NCBI GenBank assembly: GCA_022601275.1
Contig: JAHZIT010000106.1
Location: 1-38,589 of the forward strand
From: Actinomycetes bacterium
GTDB lineage: Bacteria; Actinomycetota; Actinomycetes; Mycobacteriales; Mycobacteriaceae
Direction of reading: 5' to 3'
DNA: 38,589 nt
Part shown: piece after piece, positions 7,827 to 14,821 of the stretch
How positions within the stretch are numbered: the first letter of the stretch is position 1
Layout: each line of letters begins with the position of its first letter
Position numbers and translations under genes: made by a program
The notes under the pieces: model-generated
Seen by the model: the letters and a program-made list of their open reading frames with translations, nothing else
What the model was told of the DNA's origin: nothing
Databases searched by the model: none

Positions 7827-8147
7827 CTACTCGACGCCGCCGACCATATAGGCCGAGCCGGGTATGGCAAGGGTGAAGAGCATCATGATCAGCAGCAACC
7901 AGCCGGCTCCCTGCCAGGCGACCCAGCCGCCGTGGGCCTTCCATTCCCGGTAGGTCTTGACGAATGCGCCGACGCCGCCGAGGAACAGCACGACGGGCAC
8001 GAGCACCGCGTTGAGCACCGATCCGGGGTCGCCGAACGCATAGAAAGCGAACCCGGCCCCGGCCAGTGCGATCACCACGAGCGTGTAGGTGGCCGCGGCC
8101 CGAAACGATCCCGGTCGGTCGAAGCGCTTCTCGACGTCGTTGGTCAT
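7827..8147 (-). CDS. Small three-helix membrane protein of unknown function
   Basis: A 106-residue protein with three hydrophobic segments, roughly residues 19-40, 45-66 and 80-103, separated by a short basic loop (KTYREWKAHGG). The N-terminal 18 residues are charged and probably cytoplasmic. I recognise no enzymatic motif. A weak ribosome binding site (AGGGAA, about eleven bases upstream) supports the ATG at 8147. The gene lies 40 bp behind fadE6 and is probably the last gene of that operon, so a membrane role linked to the same catabolic pathway is possible but unproven. Confidence 0.65.
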   Translation of the reverse strand: MTNDVEKRFDRPGSFRAAATYTLVVIALAGAGFAFYAFGDPGSVLNAVLVPVVLFLGGVGAFVKTYREWKAHGGWVAWQGAGWLLLIMMLFTLAIPGSAYMVGGVE

Positions 8148-8187
8148 GTGCGATGGGTTCCCTACCTGAGCGGGCGGTAATCCTTTT

Positions 8188-10455
8188 TCACGGGTCGCGC
8201 GGAAGTCCGAGTAGTCGTTCGGCGATGATATTCAGCTGCACTTCAGAGGTCCCGCCGTAAATGGTTGTGGCGCGGCTGGCGAGCAGGTATTCCGCCCAGC
8301 GCCCGGTGAGCTGCTCACGGTCGCCGATGGCTGCGTCGCTGCCGAACGATGACACCGCGAACTCTGCGTAACCCTGGCCGGTACGCATGGACAGCAGCTT
8401 GGAGATCGCCGCCGCGGGCATCGGATCGCCCCCGGCGAGAGTCAGCAGCGTGGACCGCATGTTGAGGATCTTTGCCGCGTGGCCCTCAGCGATCAGTACG
8501 CCGGCGTGGTTCTGCGCGATCTGGTCGAACTGCCCGTCGCCGAGGAACTCGACGAACCGGTCCAGGCTGGGCAGGAACGGCGGTTCGCTGCTGCCGATGG
8601 AAACGCGTTCGGCGGTCAGGGTATTGCGACTGACCTCCCATCCGCGGTCGACGTCACCGAGCACCATGTCGTCGGGCACGAACACATCGTCGATGTAGAC
8701 CGTGTTGAACATCGCGTTGCCGGTGAGTTCGCGCAGCGGCTTGATCTCAATGCCCGGGCTTTTCATGTCAAGCAGGAAGTAGGTGATGCCACTGTGTTTG
8801 GGAGCGCTGGGGTCCGTTCTGGCCAGCAGCGCCCCCCACGCGGAGTACTGAGCGCCGGTGGTCCAGATCTTCTGGCCGGTGATGCGCCATCCGCCGTCGA
8901 CTTTGGTGGCCTTGGTGGACAGGCTGGCCAGGTCGGAGCCCGCCCCCGGTTCGGAGAACAGCTGGCACCAGATCACCTCGCCGCGGAACGTCGACGGTAG
9001 GAACCGCTCCTTCTGCTGGTCGGTTCCGAACGCGACGATCGACGGGATGATCCATGCGGCGATGCCCATCGCGGGACGGCGCACCCTCCCGGCGGTGAAC
9101 TCCTGGGCGATGATGATCTGCTCGACCGGGTTGGACGCACGTCCCCACGGCAGCGGCAGATGGGGTTGTACCCAACCACCTTCAGCTATTGCGGCGTTAC
9201 GTCGCTCACGCGGAATCGCCTTGAACGCATCCACTTCCGAGCGGATCTCGGCGCGCAACTTCTCGGTCTCGGGGTCAAGGTCGATGTTCAGCGAACGCAT
9301 TCCCGTTGTCGTTGCCAGATCGACGACCCGCTGCGGGTACTCGGCGGCGCGGCCGAAACTGGCGGCCAGCACCAGAGCGCGGCGGTAGTAGACGTTGGTG
9401 TCGTGCTCCCAGGTGAATCCGATACCGCCGTGCACTTGGATGCAGTCCTGGGTGCAGTGCTGGGCGGCGACCGGGGCCAGCGTCGCCGCGACGGCCGCGG
9501 CGAACTCGAAGGCGTTGTCTTTGGAGGCGTTGTCCTTGGAGGCGCTGTCCTTGGAAGCGCTGTCCTCGAAAGTGCTTTCGGCAGGCTCCTGAACCCCAAG
9601 CATTTCATCTAGGGCCCGGGCTGCGTCCCACACGGCTGCGGTGGCCCGTTCGGTCTCGGCGATCATGCCTGCGCATTTGTGTTTGATGGCCTGGAATTGG
9701 CCGATCGGTCTGCCGAACTGTTCGCGGATCTTGGCGTAGGAGGCGGCGGTGTCGGTGGCCCAGCGCGCCACCCCGATTGCCTCGGCGGACAGCAGCGTCG
9801 AGATCAGGGCGCGGGCATAGCTGCGGCTCAGATTGGACAGCACACGGTCGTCAGATACCTCTACCGCGTTGACACGGACGTGAGCCACCGGCCGAAGCGG
9901 GTCGACGCTGGGCACCGGTTCGATCTCCAGGCGGTCGGCATCGAGGATGATCCAGGTATCGCCCGATGCCCCTTCGCCCAGGCCGGCGACCGGCAGCACC
10001 AGCAAGGAGGCCTCCGCGGCCCCAGGCACTGCGCGCACCTCGCCGCGAATGACCACACCCTCACCGTGGGGGGTCGCCGTCAACCCCGAGTCGATGGCGT
10101 AGGCGGCGATGACGTTGCCGGACGCGAGGTCGCTGAGGACGGCCGCGTCGGGATCGTGCGCGGAGATGAGCGCGCTGGCGATGGCCGACGGCACGAACGG
10201 TCCGGGAACGGCTCCGTAGCCGAACTCGGCGACGACGATCGCCAACTCGAGGATGCCGAAGCCTTGACCGCCGACCGACTCGGCGAGATGGACACCCGTT
10301 AGTCCCTGCTCGGCGGCGGCTCTCCAGAATGGCGGTGGGTTCGGGATCGGGTTCTCGAGGGCTTCGTGCAGCACCTCGGACGGTGTAACCCGAGCCACCA
10401 GTGACCGCACCGAATCGGCCAGGTCGTTGTGCTCGTCATTGATCGCGATGGGCAT
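8188..10455 (-). CDS. fadE6: FadE6-like fused tandem acyl-CoA dehydrogenase
   Basis: A 755-residue fusion of two acyl-CoA dehydrogenase units, about twice normal length. The first half (about 1-390) is beta-type: REQFGRPIGQFQAIKHK and IQVHGGIGFTWEHDTNVYYRRA, no FSEPGAGSD. The second half (about 395-755) is alpha-type: IWCQLFSEPGAGSDLASLST with F at about 500, GQKIWTTGAQ, and TTIYGGTSEVQLNIIAERLLGLP. The MCAD-position Glu is Gly, but TLTAER (about E616) supplies a Glu at the isovaleryl-CoA dehydrogenase position. The fusion therefore resembles an alpha-beta FadE heterodimer in one chain. A linker carries four 5-residue repeats. Start: ATG 10455 with AAGGGAGG seven bases upstream. M. tuberculosis fadE6 (Rv0271c) is, from memory, of similar double length and has the same neighbours. 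Confidence 0.93.
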   Translation of the reverse strand: MPIAINDEHNDLADSVRSLVARVTPSEVLHEALENPIPNPPPFWRAAAEQGLTGVHLAESVGGQGFGILELAIVVAEFGYGAVPGPFVPSAIASALISAHDPDAAVLSDLASGNVIAAYAIDSGLTATPHGEGVVIRGEVRAVPGAAEASLLVLPVAGLGEGASGDTWIILDADRLEIEPVPSVDPLRPVAHVRVNAVEVSDDRVLSNLSRSYARALISTLLSAEAIGVARWATDTAASYAKIREQFGRPIGQFQAIKHKCAGMIAETERATAAVWDAARALDEMLGVQEPAESTFEDSASKDSASKDNASKDNAFEFAAAVAATLAPVAAQHCTQDCIQVHGGIGFTWEHDTNVYYRRALVLAASFGRAAEYPQRVVDLATTTGMRSLNIDLDPETEKLRAEIRSEVDAFKAIPRERRNAAIAEGGWVQPHLPLPWGRASNPVEQIIIAQEFTAGRVRRPAMGIAAWIIPSIVAFGTDQQKERFLPSTFRGEVIWCQLFSEPGAGSDLASLSTKATKVDGGWRITGQKIWTTGAQYSAWGALLARTDPSAPKHSGITYFLLDMKSPGIEIKPLRELTGNAMFNTVYIDDVFVPDDMVLGDVDRGWEVSRNTLTAERVSIGSSEPPFLPSLDRFVEFLGDGQFDQIAQNHAGVLIAEGHAAKILNMRSTLLTLAGGDPMPAAAISKLLSMRTGQGYAEFAVSSFGSDAAIGDREQLTGRWAEYLLASRATTIYGGTSEVQLNIIAERLLGLPRDP
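9511..9570. repeat. 15-bp coding minisatellite in fadE6 (4 units)
   Basis: Four 15-bp units (9511-9525, 9526-9540, 9541-9555, 9556-9570), for example GGCGTTGTCCTTGGA, encode DSASK/DNASK-type pentapeptides in the first dehydrogenase half, just before the segment EFAAAVAATLAPVAAQH. Units differ by one to three bases, mostly synonymous or S/N changes. A fifth decayed unit may follow. Length variation between strains would be expected. Confidence 0.85.
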
Positions 10456-10502
10456 CGTTCGCCTCCCTTGGGGGCTGGCTAACCGGTTGGTTGGGACCGA
10501 GA

Positions 10503-11459
10503 CTACCCGGGCACCTGGTTCACCAGGTTGGAGAGGTCCTGGCCGTCACGCAGCCGCGCACAGTTGTCCACGGCGAGTTCCAGGTATCGGCGCATCGTGT
10601 CGGCGGTGTACCAGGTCACGTGGGGGGTCAGCACCGCGTTGTCCAGTGCGAGCAGCGGATTGTCGGCCGGCACCGGTTCGATGGCGAAGACGTCCAGACC
10701 CGCCGCGGCGAGCTGACGGGAGCGCAGCGCGTCGACAAGCGCGTCCTCATCGACGATCGGACCGCGCGAGGTGTTGACGAGTACCGCGCCGGGCTTCATT
10801 CGGCTCAGCGCTTCGCGGTCGAGCAGGCCGAAGGTGTCTTCGGTCAGTGGCAGATGCAGCGACACGATGTCGCTGACGGCCAATAGGTCGGCCAGCGTGC
10901 GCCAGCAGGGGTGCCCGTCATCGCGGGTACTGGTGTGTAGGACTTCAGAGGGGGGAGTGCCCATCGCCACGACGATGCGCTCGACACGTTTGGCGATGTC
11001 GCCGTAGCCGATCAGACCGACCGTGCAGCCGCCGACGTCGCGCACTGTCTCACCCAGGGTTGGGTCCGATGGCCAGCCCGTTCCCGCCCGCGTGGCTCGA
11101 TCCAGCGTCGGTAGTCGGCGCAGCGCGGCCAGGATCAGCAGTACGGTGCCTTCGGCCACCGACGCGGCGTTCGCGCCCGGCATGTTGGCCACCGCGATGC
11201 CTCGCGCCGTGGCGGCGTCGACGTCGATGGTGTTGATCCCGGCACCCAGCTTGTGCACGAGCCGCAGGTGTCGTGCCTTGGCGAGGTCGTCGGCTGAGAT
11301 GGGCCGGAGTACATGCCAAATCACCTCAGCGTCGGGCAGCTCCCGGTAGAAGGTGTCGTCATCGTTCTCCGCGCAGTACCGAACGTCGAGCCAATCCTCC
11401 TGCGGGCCAAGGAATTCGCGTACCCGATCGCCGGGTACGAAATGAGCCAGGACTCTCAT
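10503..11459 (-). CDS. D-isomer-specific 2-hydroxyacid dehydrogenase
   Basis: A 318-residue NAD(P)-dependent oxidoreductase of the D-2-hydroxyacid / phosphoglycerate dehydrogenase family. The Rossmann motif GLIGYGDIAKRV is in the middle; the catalytic Arg is in NTSRGPIVDEDALVDAL, Glu in DVFAIEPVP, and His in LTPHVTWYT, giving the expected R-E-H triad. VHKLGAGINTIDVDAA and ANMPGANAASVAEGT are the family substrate-side motifs. ATG 11459 is chosen because it has GGTGAG eight bases upstream and homology starts there; the frame's extension to 11606 overlaps the hydrolase gene. It follows the hydrolase by 7 bp and precedes fadE6 by 47 bp, so it belongs to the TetR-hydrolase-fadE6 operon. From memory the M. 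tuberculosis locus lacks it. Confidence 0.88.
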   Translation of the reverse strand: MRVLAHFVPGDRVREFLGPQEDWLDVRYCAENDDDTFYRELPDAEVIWHVLRPISADDLAKARHLRLVHKLGAGINTIDVDAATARGIAVANMPGANAASVAEGTVLLILAALRRLPTLDRATRAGTGWPSDPTLGETVRDVGGCTVGLIGYGDIAKRVERIVVAMGTPPSEVLHTSTRDDGHPCWRTLADLLAVSDIVSLHLPLTEDTFGLLDREALSRMKPGAVLVNTSRGPIVDEDALVDALRSRQLAAAGLDVFAIEPVPADNPLLALDNAVLTPHVTWYTADTMRRYLELAVDNCARLRDGQDLSNLVNQVPG

Positions 11460-11466
11460 CGGATTC

Positions 11467-12603
11467 TCACCAGCGGCGTGCGATCCACTCGGCGATGGTA
11501 TCGGCCTTTTCGGCGCGTGCCCCCGGCGTCGTGAAGTAGTGGTCGGTGTCGATCGCGCATTGCGTCTTGTCGTTGCCGCCGAGCGCGTCGTAGATGCGTT
11601 GGGCATCGGAGGGATACACGCCGGTGTCCTGGTCGGCGTTGATCACCAGTGCCGGGCAGTGGATGCGGGCCAGGTGCGGCTCGGCCCTGGTTTGCGCGTA
11701 GCGCAAGCTCCACATGCCGATCCAGCTGCGCAGCGTGCAGGCTGCGGCGATTCCGTGGCTGGACCTGTTGGCCTTGGCCGGAACGCCCGCATAACACATG
11801 TTGGCCGGCCTCTTCGTCGGCTCGAGGGCGGGGTCAACCATCCGTGGATCTGCCCAGGTGCGCATCACAGTGAACGGCCGGTCGGAGAACCCCGCGGCGC
11901 GCACCCGGATGAGTTCGGCCTCAGCCCAGTCGGTGATGGCTTCGTTCCTGGCGACCTGGGCGCTGCGGTAGCGCTGGATGAACTGCGGATCGTAGGGCGG
12001 TCCGTTGCGTTCGTTGAACAGATCCAGATCGGGATCCGTTGCGATGGCGTCCCCTTCGTCCACCACCGCGGCGTCCATCCAGGCGGTCAGCACCTCAGGG
12101 CGTCCCGGATGCGCGGCACTGGCTACGTAACCGTCGGCCCCCGGAAGATCATCGAGTCCGGTGGCCGGGCGCATTCCCTCCAGCGGCGTGACATGCCGGT
12201 TGACGGCGTTGGCCTGGTAGGCCGCCATCAGGGACCCGCCGCCCGAGTTTCCCAGCAGGATGACCGTTTCGATGTCCTGGACCTCGCGAAGCCAGCGCAC
12301 CCCGACGCCGATGTCCACCAGCGCGTGGTCGAGGAGGAAGCTGCTTTCGAACCCTCGGAAACGAGTGTTCCAGCCCAGGAAGCCGATGCCCCGGGTCGCC
12401 AGGTAGTCCGCGAGATAGTGCTCGGAGAAGTCAATCTGGTAGTGCGTCGCGATCATCGCCACCTTCGGCTTGCGGTCCGCGCTGCGGTGGTAGAGGCCTT
12501 GACACGGGTGACCGCCCGAGCCGGCCCGCTGGGCGCTGGGCGAGTCCAGACCGACGAACTCCCTGGCTAACCGGGGTGTCTGAGACGACGCTGAGCTACT
12601 CAT
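11467..12603 (-). CDS. Alpha/beta hydrolase (Rv0272c-like)
   Basis: A 378-residue alpha/beta-hydrolase fold protein, probably an esterase, thioesterase or lipase-like enzyme. The nucleophile elbow is in VILLGNSGGGSLMAAY (Ser about 120); a later strand INADQDTGVYPSDAQ gives the acid candidate, and TDHYFTTPG the catalytic His. A large insert of about 100 residues between the elbow and the acid forms the lid. The ATG at 12603 overlaps the TetR stop as ATGA, indicating translational coupling; the frame extends to 12666 but that is inside tetR. The position between a TetR regulator and fadE6 matches Rv0272c of M. tuberculosis as I remember it. Role: likely hydrolysis of an ester or CoA thioester in the same degradation pathway; substrate unknown. 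Confidence 0.85.
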   Translation of the reverse strand: MSSSASSQTPRLAREFVGLDSPSAQRAGSGGHPCQGLYHRSADRKPKVAMIATHYQIDFSEHYLADYLATRGIGFLGWNTRFRGFESSFLLDHALVDIGVGVRWLREVQDIETVILLGNSGGGSLMAAYQANAVNRHVTPLEGMRPATGLDDLPGADGYVASAAHPGRPEVLTAWMDAAVVDEGDAIATDPDLDLFNERNGPPYDPQFIQRYRSAQVARNEAITDWAEAELIRVRAAGFSDRPFTVMRTWADPRMVDPALEPTKRPANMCYAGVPAKANRSSHGIAAACTLRSWIGMWSLRYAQTRAEPHLARIHCPALVINADQDTGVYPSDAQRIYDALGGNDKTQCAIDTDHYFTTPGARAEKADTIAEWIARRW

Positions 12604-13265
12604 GGATGTGCTGCCTCCCGGTGATAGATGGCTCGATAGAAGATGTCGGCGAGCGTATTGATGCAAGCGTCGTCGTCGATGTCGTCGATGTCGTCGATGT
12701 CGTCGATGTCGTCGCCGGGGTGGCCGGCCTGACCCGACAACTGGGTGTAGCAGAACTGATTGAGCATCGACACGAGCGCGACCGCGATGAGCCGGGGATC
12801 GCTACCCGCGCAGAAGCCCTGCTGTTGAGCCTGTTTCACCGTCGAGGTGATCAGCCCGATCGGCAATGAGCAGATCTCGTTCCAGTACTCGGCGAAGTCC
12901 TCACTGATCATCGCCATCTGCGACACGCTGATGATCTCGGCCAGCCGGTTGCGGTAGGTGTACCAGTGCGCCGCAGCGGCTTGATAGGAGCGATCCCGGT
13001 GGCTGAGTCCGGGCTGGGCTGCTGCCATCGAACGTTCACGGGCCTCTTCACGGAACCGCACCGCCCACTCCCGGACCATCGCCTCTTTGGAGCCGTAATA
13101 GTTGTAGAAGGACGCGGTGGACCTGCCCGCTTCCGCGGTGATGTCAGCGATCGTGGTCGCCAGTATTCCCTTGCGTGCGACGACTGCGCGGGCGGCCGCA
13201 TCGATGGCGGCCTGAGTCTGGCGTCCGCGCAGCGTCGGCGACTGTTCGCGGGGAGTGACGCTCAC
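12600..13265 (-). CDS. TetR-family regulator of the fadE6 operon
   Basis: A 221-residue TetR repressor. The N-terminal HTH is ILATTIADITAEAGRSTASFYNYYGSKEAMVREW (about 34-67); the rest is the ligand-binding helical bundle. Near the C-terminus an acidic run GDDIDDIDDIDDIDDD is encoded by a 9-bp tandem repeat and probably forms a surface loop. Start GTG 13265 with GGAG six bases upstream. It is the first gene of an apparent five-gene operon (TetR, hydrolase, dehydrogenase, FadE6, membrane protein), overlaps the hydrolase by 4 bp, and is divergent from the VOC-family gene. A 22-bp dyad in the intergenic region overlaps -10-like sequences in both directions, so it likely represses both units and responds to an acyl-CoA or related ligand. 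Corresponds in position to Rv0273c. Confidence 0.88.
   Translation of the reverse strand: MSVTPREQSPTLRGRQTQAAIDAAARAVVARKGILATTIADITAEAGRSTASFYNYYGSKEAMVREWAVRFREEARERSMAAAQPGLSHRDRSYQAAAAHWYTYRNRLAEIISVSQMAMISEDFAEYWNEICSLPIGLITSTVKQAQQQGFCAGSDPRLIAVALVSMLNQFCYTQLSGQAGHPGDDIDDIDDIDDIDDDACINTLADIFYRAIYHREAAHP
12672..12714. repeat. 9-bp coding minisatellite in tetR
   Basis: Four perfect GTCGTCGAT units plus a 7-base partial copy run from 12672 to 12714. On the coding strand they specify a repeating Ile-Asp-Asp tripeptide in the regulator's C-terminal part. The perfection of the units suggests recent slippage and likely strain-to-strain length variation in steps of three residues. Confidence 0.9.
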
Positions 13266-13284
13266 CGGCTGCTCCGCTCCTGGT

Positions 13285-13333
13285 GATTTCGGCGTGTTTC
13301 TACACGCTCACCGTCGCTAATCACGCCGAAATC
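13285..13333. repeat. Intergenic palindromic element with alternative hairpins
   Basis: GATTTCGGCGTG (13285-13296) and CACGCCGAAATC (13322-13333) form a perfect 12-bp inverted repeat around a 25-base loop. Inside it, GCGTGT-TTCT-ACACGC (13292-13307) forms a second perfect 6-bp hairpin sharing bases with the first, so the two are mutually exclusive. It lies in the 5' untranslated region of the TetR gene. It may be a dispersed mycobacterial palindrome or a local regulator. Confidence 0.6.
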
Positions 13334-13341
13334 GCTAGTCG

Positions 13342-13376
13342 TTGATTCAGAACTGAACCTGATGTTAGATTCAGTT
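13342..13376 (+). promoter_or_regulatory. VOC-gene promoter with overlapping TetR operator
   Basis: TTGATT (13342-13347) and TAGATT (13366-13371), 18 bases apart, make a plausible -35/-10 for the gene at 13445. Overlaid is an inverted repeat, AACTGAA (13351-13357) and TTCAGTT (13370-13376), whose inner bases 13353-13374 are also partly symmetric. On the minus strand TAACAT is a candidate -10 for the tetR operon. A TetR dimer bound here would block both. Confidence 0.55.
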
Positions 13377-13444
13377 TCTGTGGGTGGCCAGAATTTCGTT
13401 GGTCAAGTTTCTGCGAACATGCACGTGTTCCTGGAGGTGCAATC

Positions 13445-14047
13445 GTGATCAAGCCGCACAACGTTGGAGGCAAGACCAACACCGAGTTCGAGTTGGGTGG
13501 CATCAACCACGTCGCACTGGTCTGCTCGGATATGGAGAAGACCGTCGACTTCTACAGCAATGTGCTGGGGATGCCGTTGGTGAAGTCGCTCGACCTGCCG
13601 GATGGCATGGGACAGCATTTCTTCTTCGATGCAGGAAACGGCGACTGCGTGGCATTCTTCTGGTTCGCAGACGCGCCGGACCGGGTGCCCGGAATCTCCT
13701 CGCCGGAGGCTATCCCCGGCATCGGTGACATCGTTAGTGCGGTGAGCACCATGAACCACCTGGCGTTGCATGTGCCGGCGGAGAAGTTCGACGAATATCG
13801 CCAGCGTCTCAAGGCAAAGGGGGTGCGGGTCGGACCGATTCTCAACCATGACCAGAGCCCGGCCCAGGTTTCGGCGACTCTGCATCCAGGGGTGTACGTG
13901 AGGTCGTTCTACTTCCTCGACCCGGACGGGATCACGCTGGAGTTTGCCTGCTGGACGAAGGAATTCACCGAAAGCGATGCGGTGACCACCCCGAAGACCG
14001 CAGCTCATCGGCGAGTGCCCGCCGCCGCGGCTGGATCAACCCGCTGA
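13445..14047 (+). CDS. VOC-superfamily (glyoxalase/dioxygenase-like) protein
   Basis: A 200-residue protein of the vicinal-oxygen-chelate fold. Two beta-alpha-beta-beta-beta units are visible: INHVALVCSDMEKTVDFYSNVLGM (about 20-43) and MNHLALHVPAEKFDEYRQRL (about 103-122). Metal ligands by family pattern are His in INHVAL, His in MNHLALHV and Glu in GITLEFACW near residue 170. The last 25 residues are a low-complexity tail. The start is GTG 13445, fixed by a strong GGAGGT (13433-13438) six bases upstream. It is divergent from the tetR-fadE6 operon and shares its candidate operator, and it is positioned like Rv0274. Whether it is an isomerase, dioxygenase or epimerase cannot be told from sequence. 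Confidence 0.85.
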   Translation: MIKPHNVGGKTNTEFELGGINHVALVCSDMEKTVDFYSNVLGMPLVKSLDLPDGMGQHFFFDAGNGDCVAFFWFADAPDRVPGISSPEAIPGIGDIVSAVSTMNHLALHVPAEKFDEYRQRLKAKGVRVGPILNHDQSPAQVSATLHPGVYVRSFYFLDPDGITLEFACWTKEFTESDAVTTPKTAAHRRVPAAAAGSTR

Positions 14048-14050
14048 GTC

Positions 14051-14092
14051 GCCCCAAGTTGCGCCGGGTTCTGGGGCGCCGGGTTCTGGGGC
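14051..14092. terminator. Hairpin and 15-bp duplication between convergent genes
   Basis: GCCCCA (14051-14056) can pair with TGGGGC at 14072-14077 or with the second TGGGGC at 14087-14092. Two identical 15-bp units (14061-14075 and 14076-14090, GCGCCGGGTTCTGGG) create this choice. The element fills the 45-bp gap between the VOC gene and the convergent TetR gene, so a bidirectional terminator is likely. Confidence 0.45.
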
Positions 14093-14731
14093 TCAGTCCC
14101 GGTACAGGGCAGGATCGGCGAGTTGGTCGATCAGCGCTGCCAGATGTGTGGTCAGGTGGGCGGGGCTGAATCCGATATCGCCGGACAGCCAGGCGCTCAG
14201 CGTCTGGGCGACACCGCCGACCACGAAGTGCCCGGCGGCCTTTATCCGGTCGTTGGGCTCGAGCTGCAGGGCAGTACCGGCGTGCTGTCCCGACAGCAAT
14301 GCGAACAACGCACCGGATTCCGCGCGCTTGCGCACCACCACCGGATTGGCGAGGTGCACGCTGAACAGCAACCGGCCGACTCGGGCGTCGTCGGAGATGA
14401 TGCGCACGATGGTGGCCATACCTGCGCGGCTCTGTTCACGGGCAGGGGCGGCAGCCACTGCGGCCTGAGTGGTGGCGGCGATGTCGGCGACCACCCAGTC
14501 GAACACGGCGCCGACGAACTCGTCTTTGTCGGCGAAGTTCTCATAGAAGTAGCGTGCGGCCAGACCGGATTGCGCGCAGATGGCCCGGACTGTCAGGTCT
14601 CTGGAGGCGCCCTGATCGCTGGGCTTTATCGGGCCGCCGAGCAGGTCCAGGCCGGCTATCAGCAGACGGCGCCTGCGCTCCGCAATGCGCTGGGGAGCAT
14701 CCACGCCTCGATAGGGACGGACCTGGGGCAT
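14093..14731 (-). CDS. TetR-family regulator (Rv0275c-like)
   Basis: A 212-residue TetR-type regulator. The HTH region reads RRRRLLIAGLDLLGG, then LTVRAICAQSGLAARYFYENFADKDEFVGAVFDWV, with the usual YFYENFADKDEF ending of the recognition helix; the remainder is a helical ligand domain with ARVGRLLFSVHLANPVVVRKR. I prefer ATG 14731 (MPQVRPYRGVD) because it stands just before the basic pre-HTH segment; an in-frame ATG at 14779 would add 16 residues. GGAG is only two bases from the ATG, so initiation evidence is weak. The gene is divergent from the MpaB-like gene and probably controls it; a 6-bp inverted repeat lies between them. It is convergent with the VOC gene. Confidence 0.83.
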   Translation of the reverse strand: MPQVRPYRGVDAPQRIAERRRRLLIAGLDLLGGPIKPSDQGASRDLTVRAICAQSGLAARYFYENFADKDEFVGAVFDWVVADIAATTQAAVAAAPAREQSRAGMATIVRIISDDARVGRLLFSVHLANPVVVRKRAESGALFALLSGQHAGTALQLEPNDRIKAAGHFVVGGVAQTLSAWLSGDIGFSPAHLTTHLAALIDQLADPALYRD

Positions 14732-14737
14732 GGCTCC

Positions 14738-14769
14738 ATATTGACACTCGACCGGGGCCGGAGCAATAT
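14738..14769. promoter_or_regulatory. Candidate operator between tetR and MpaB-like gene
   Basis: ATATTG (14738-14743) and CAATAT (14764-14769) form an inverted repeat with a 20-base spacer in the 90-bp divergent intergenic region. The arms are the most A/T-rich sequence there. A spacer of this length is long for a single TetR dimer, so this is a weak call. Confidence 0.25.
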
Positions 14770-14821
14770 CAGGAAACACACGTTCGCACTTTTAGCTGCC
14801 GGGTGCAGAGGGGAGTCGCTC

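Noticed and set aside
12672..12714. CRISPR or regulatory iteron array
   Set aside because: Contiguous 9-bp units in frame within tetR, without spacers; a coding minisatellite explains it.
14123..14821. N-terminal extension of the MpaB-like frame
   Set aside because: It overlaps the TetR gene on the other strand, while a good Shine-Dalgarno lies before ATG 14822.
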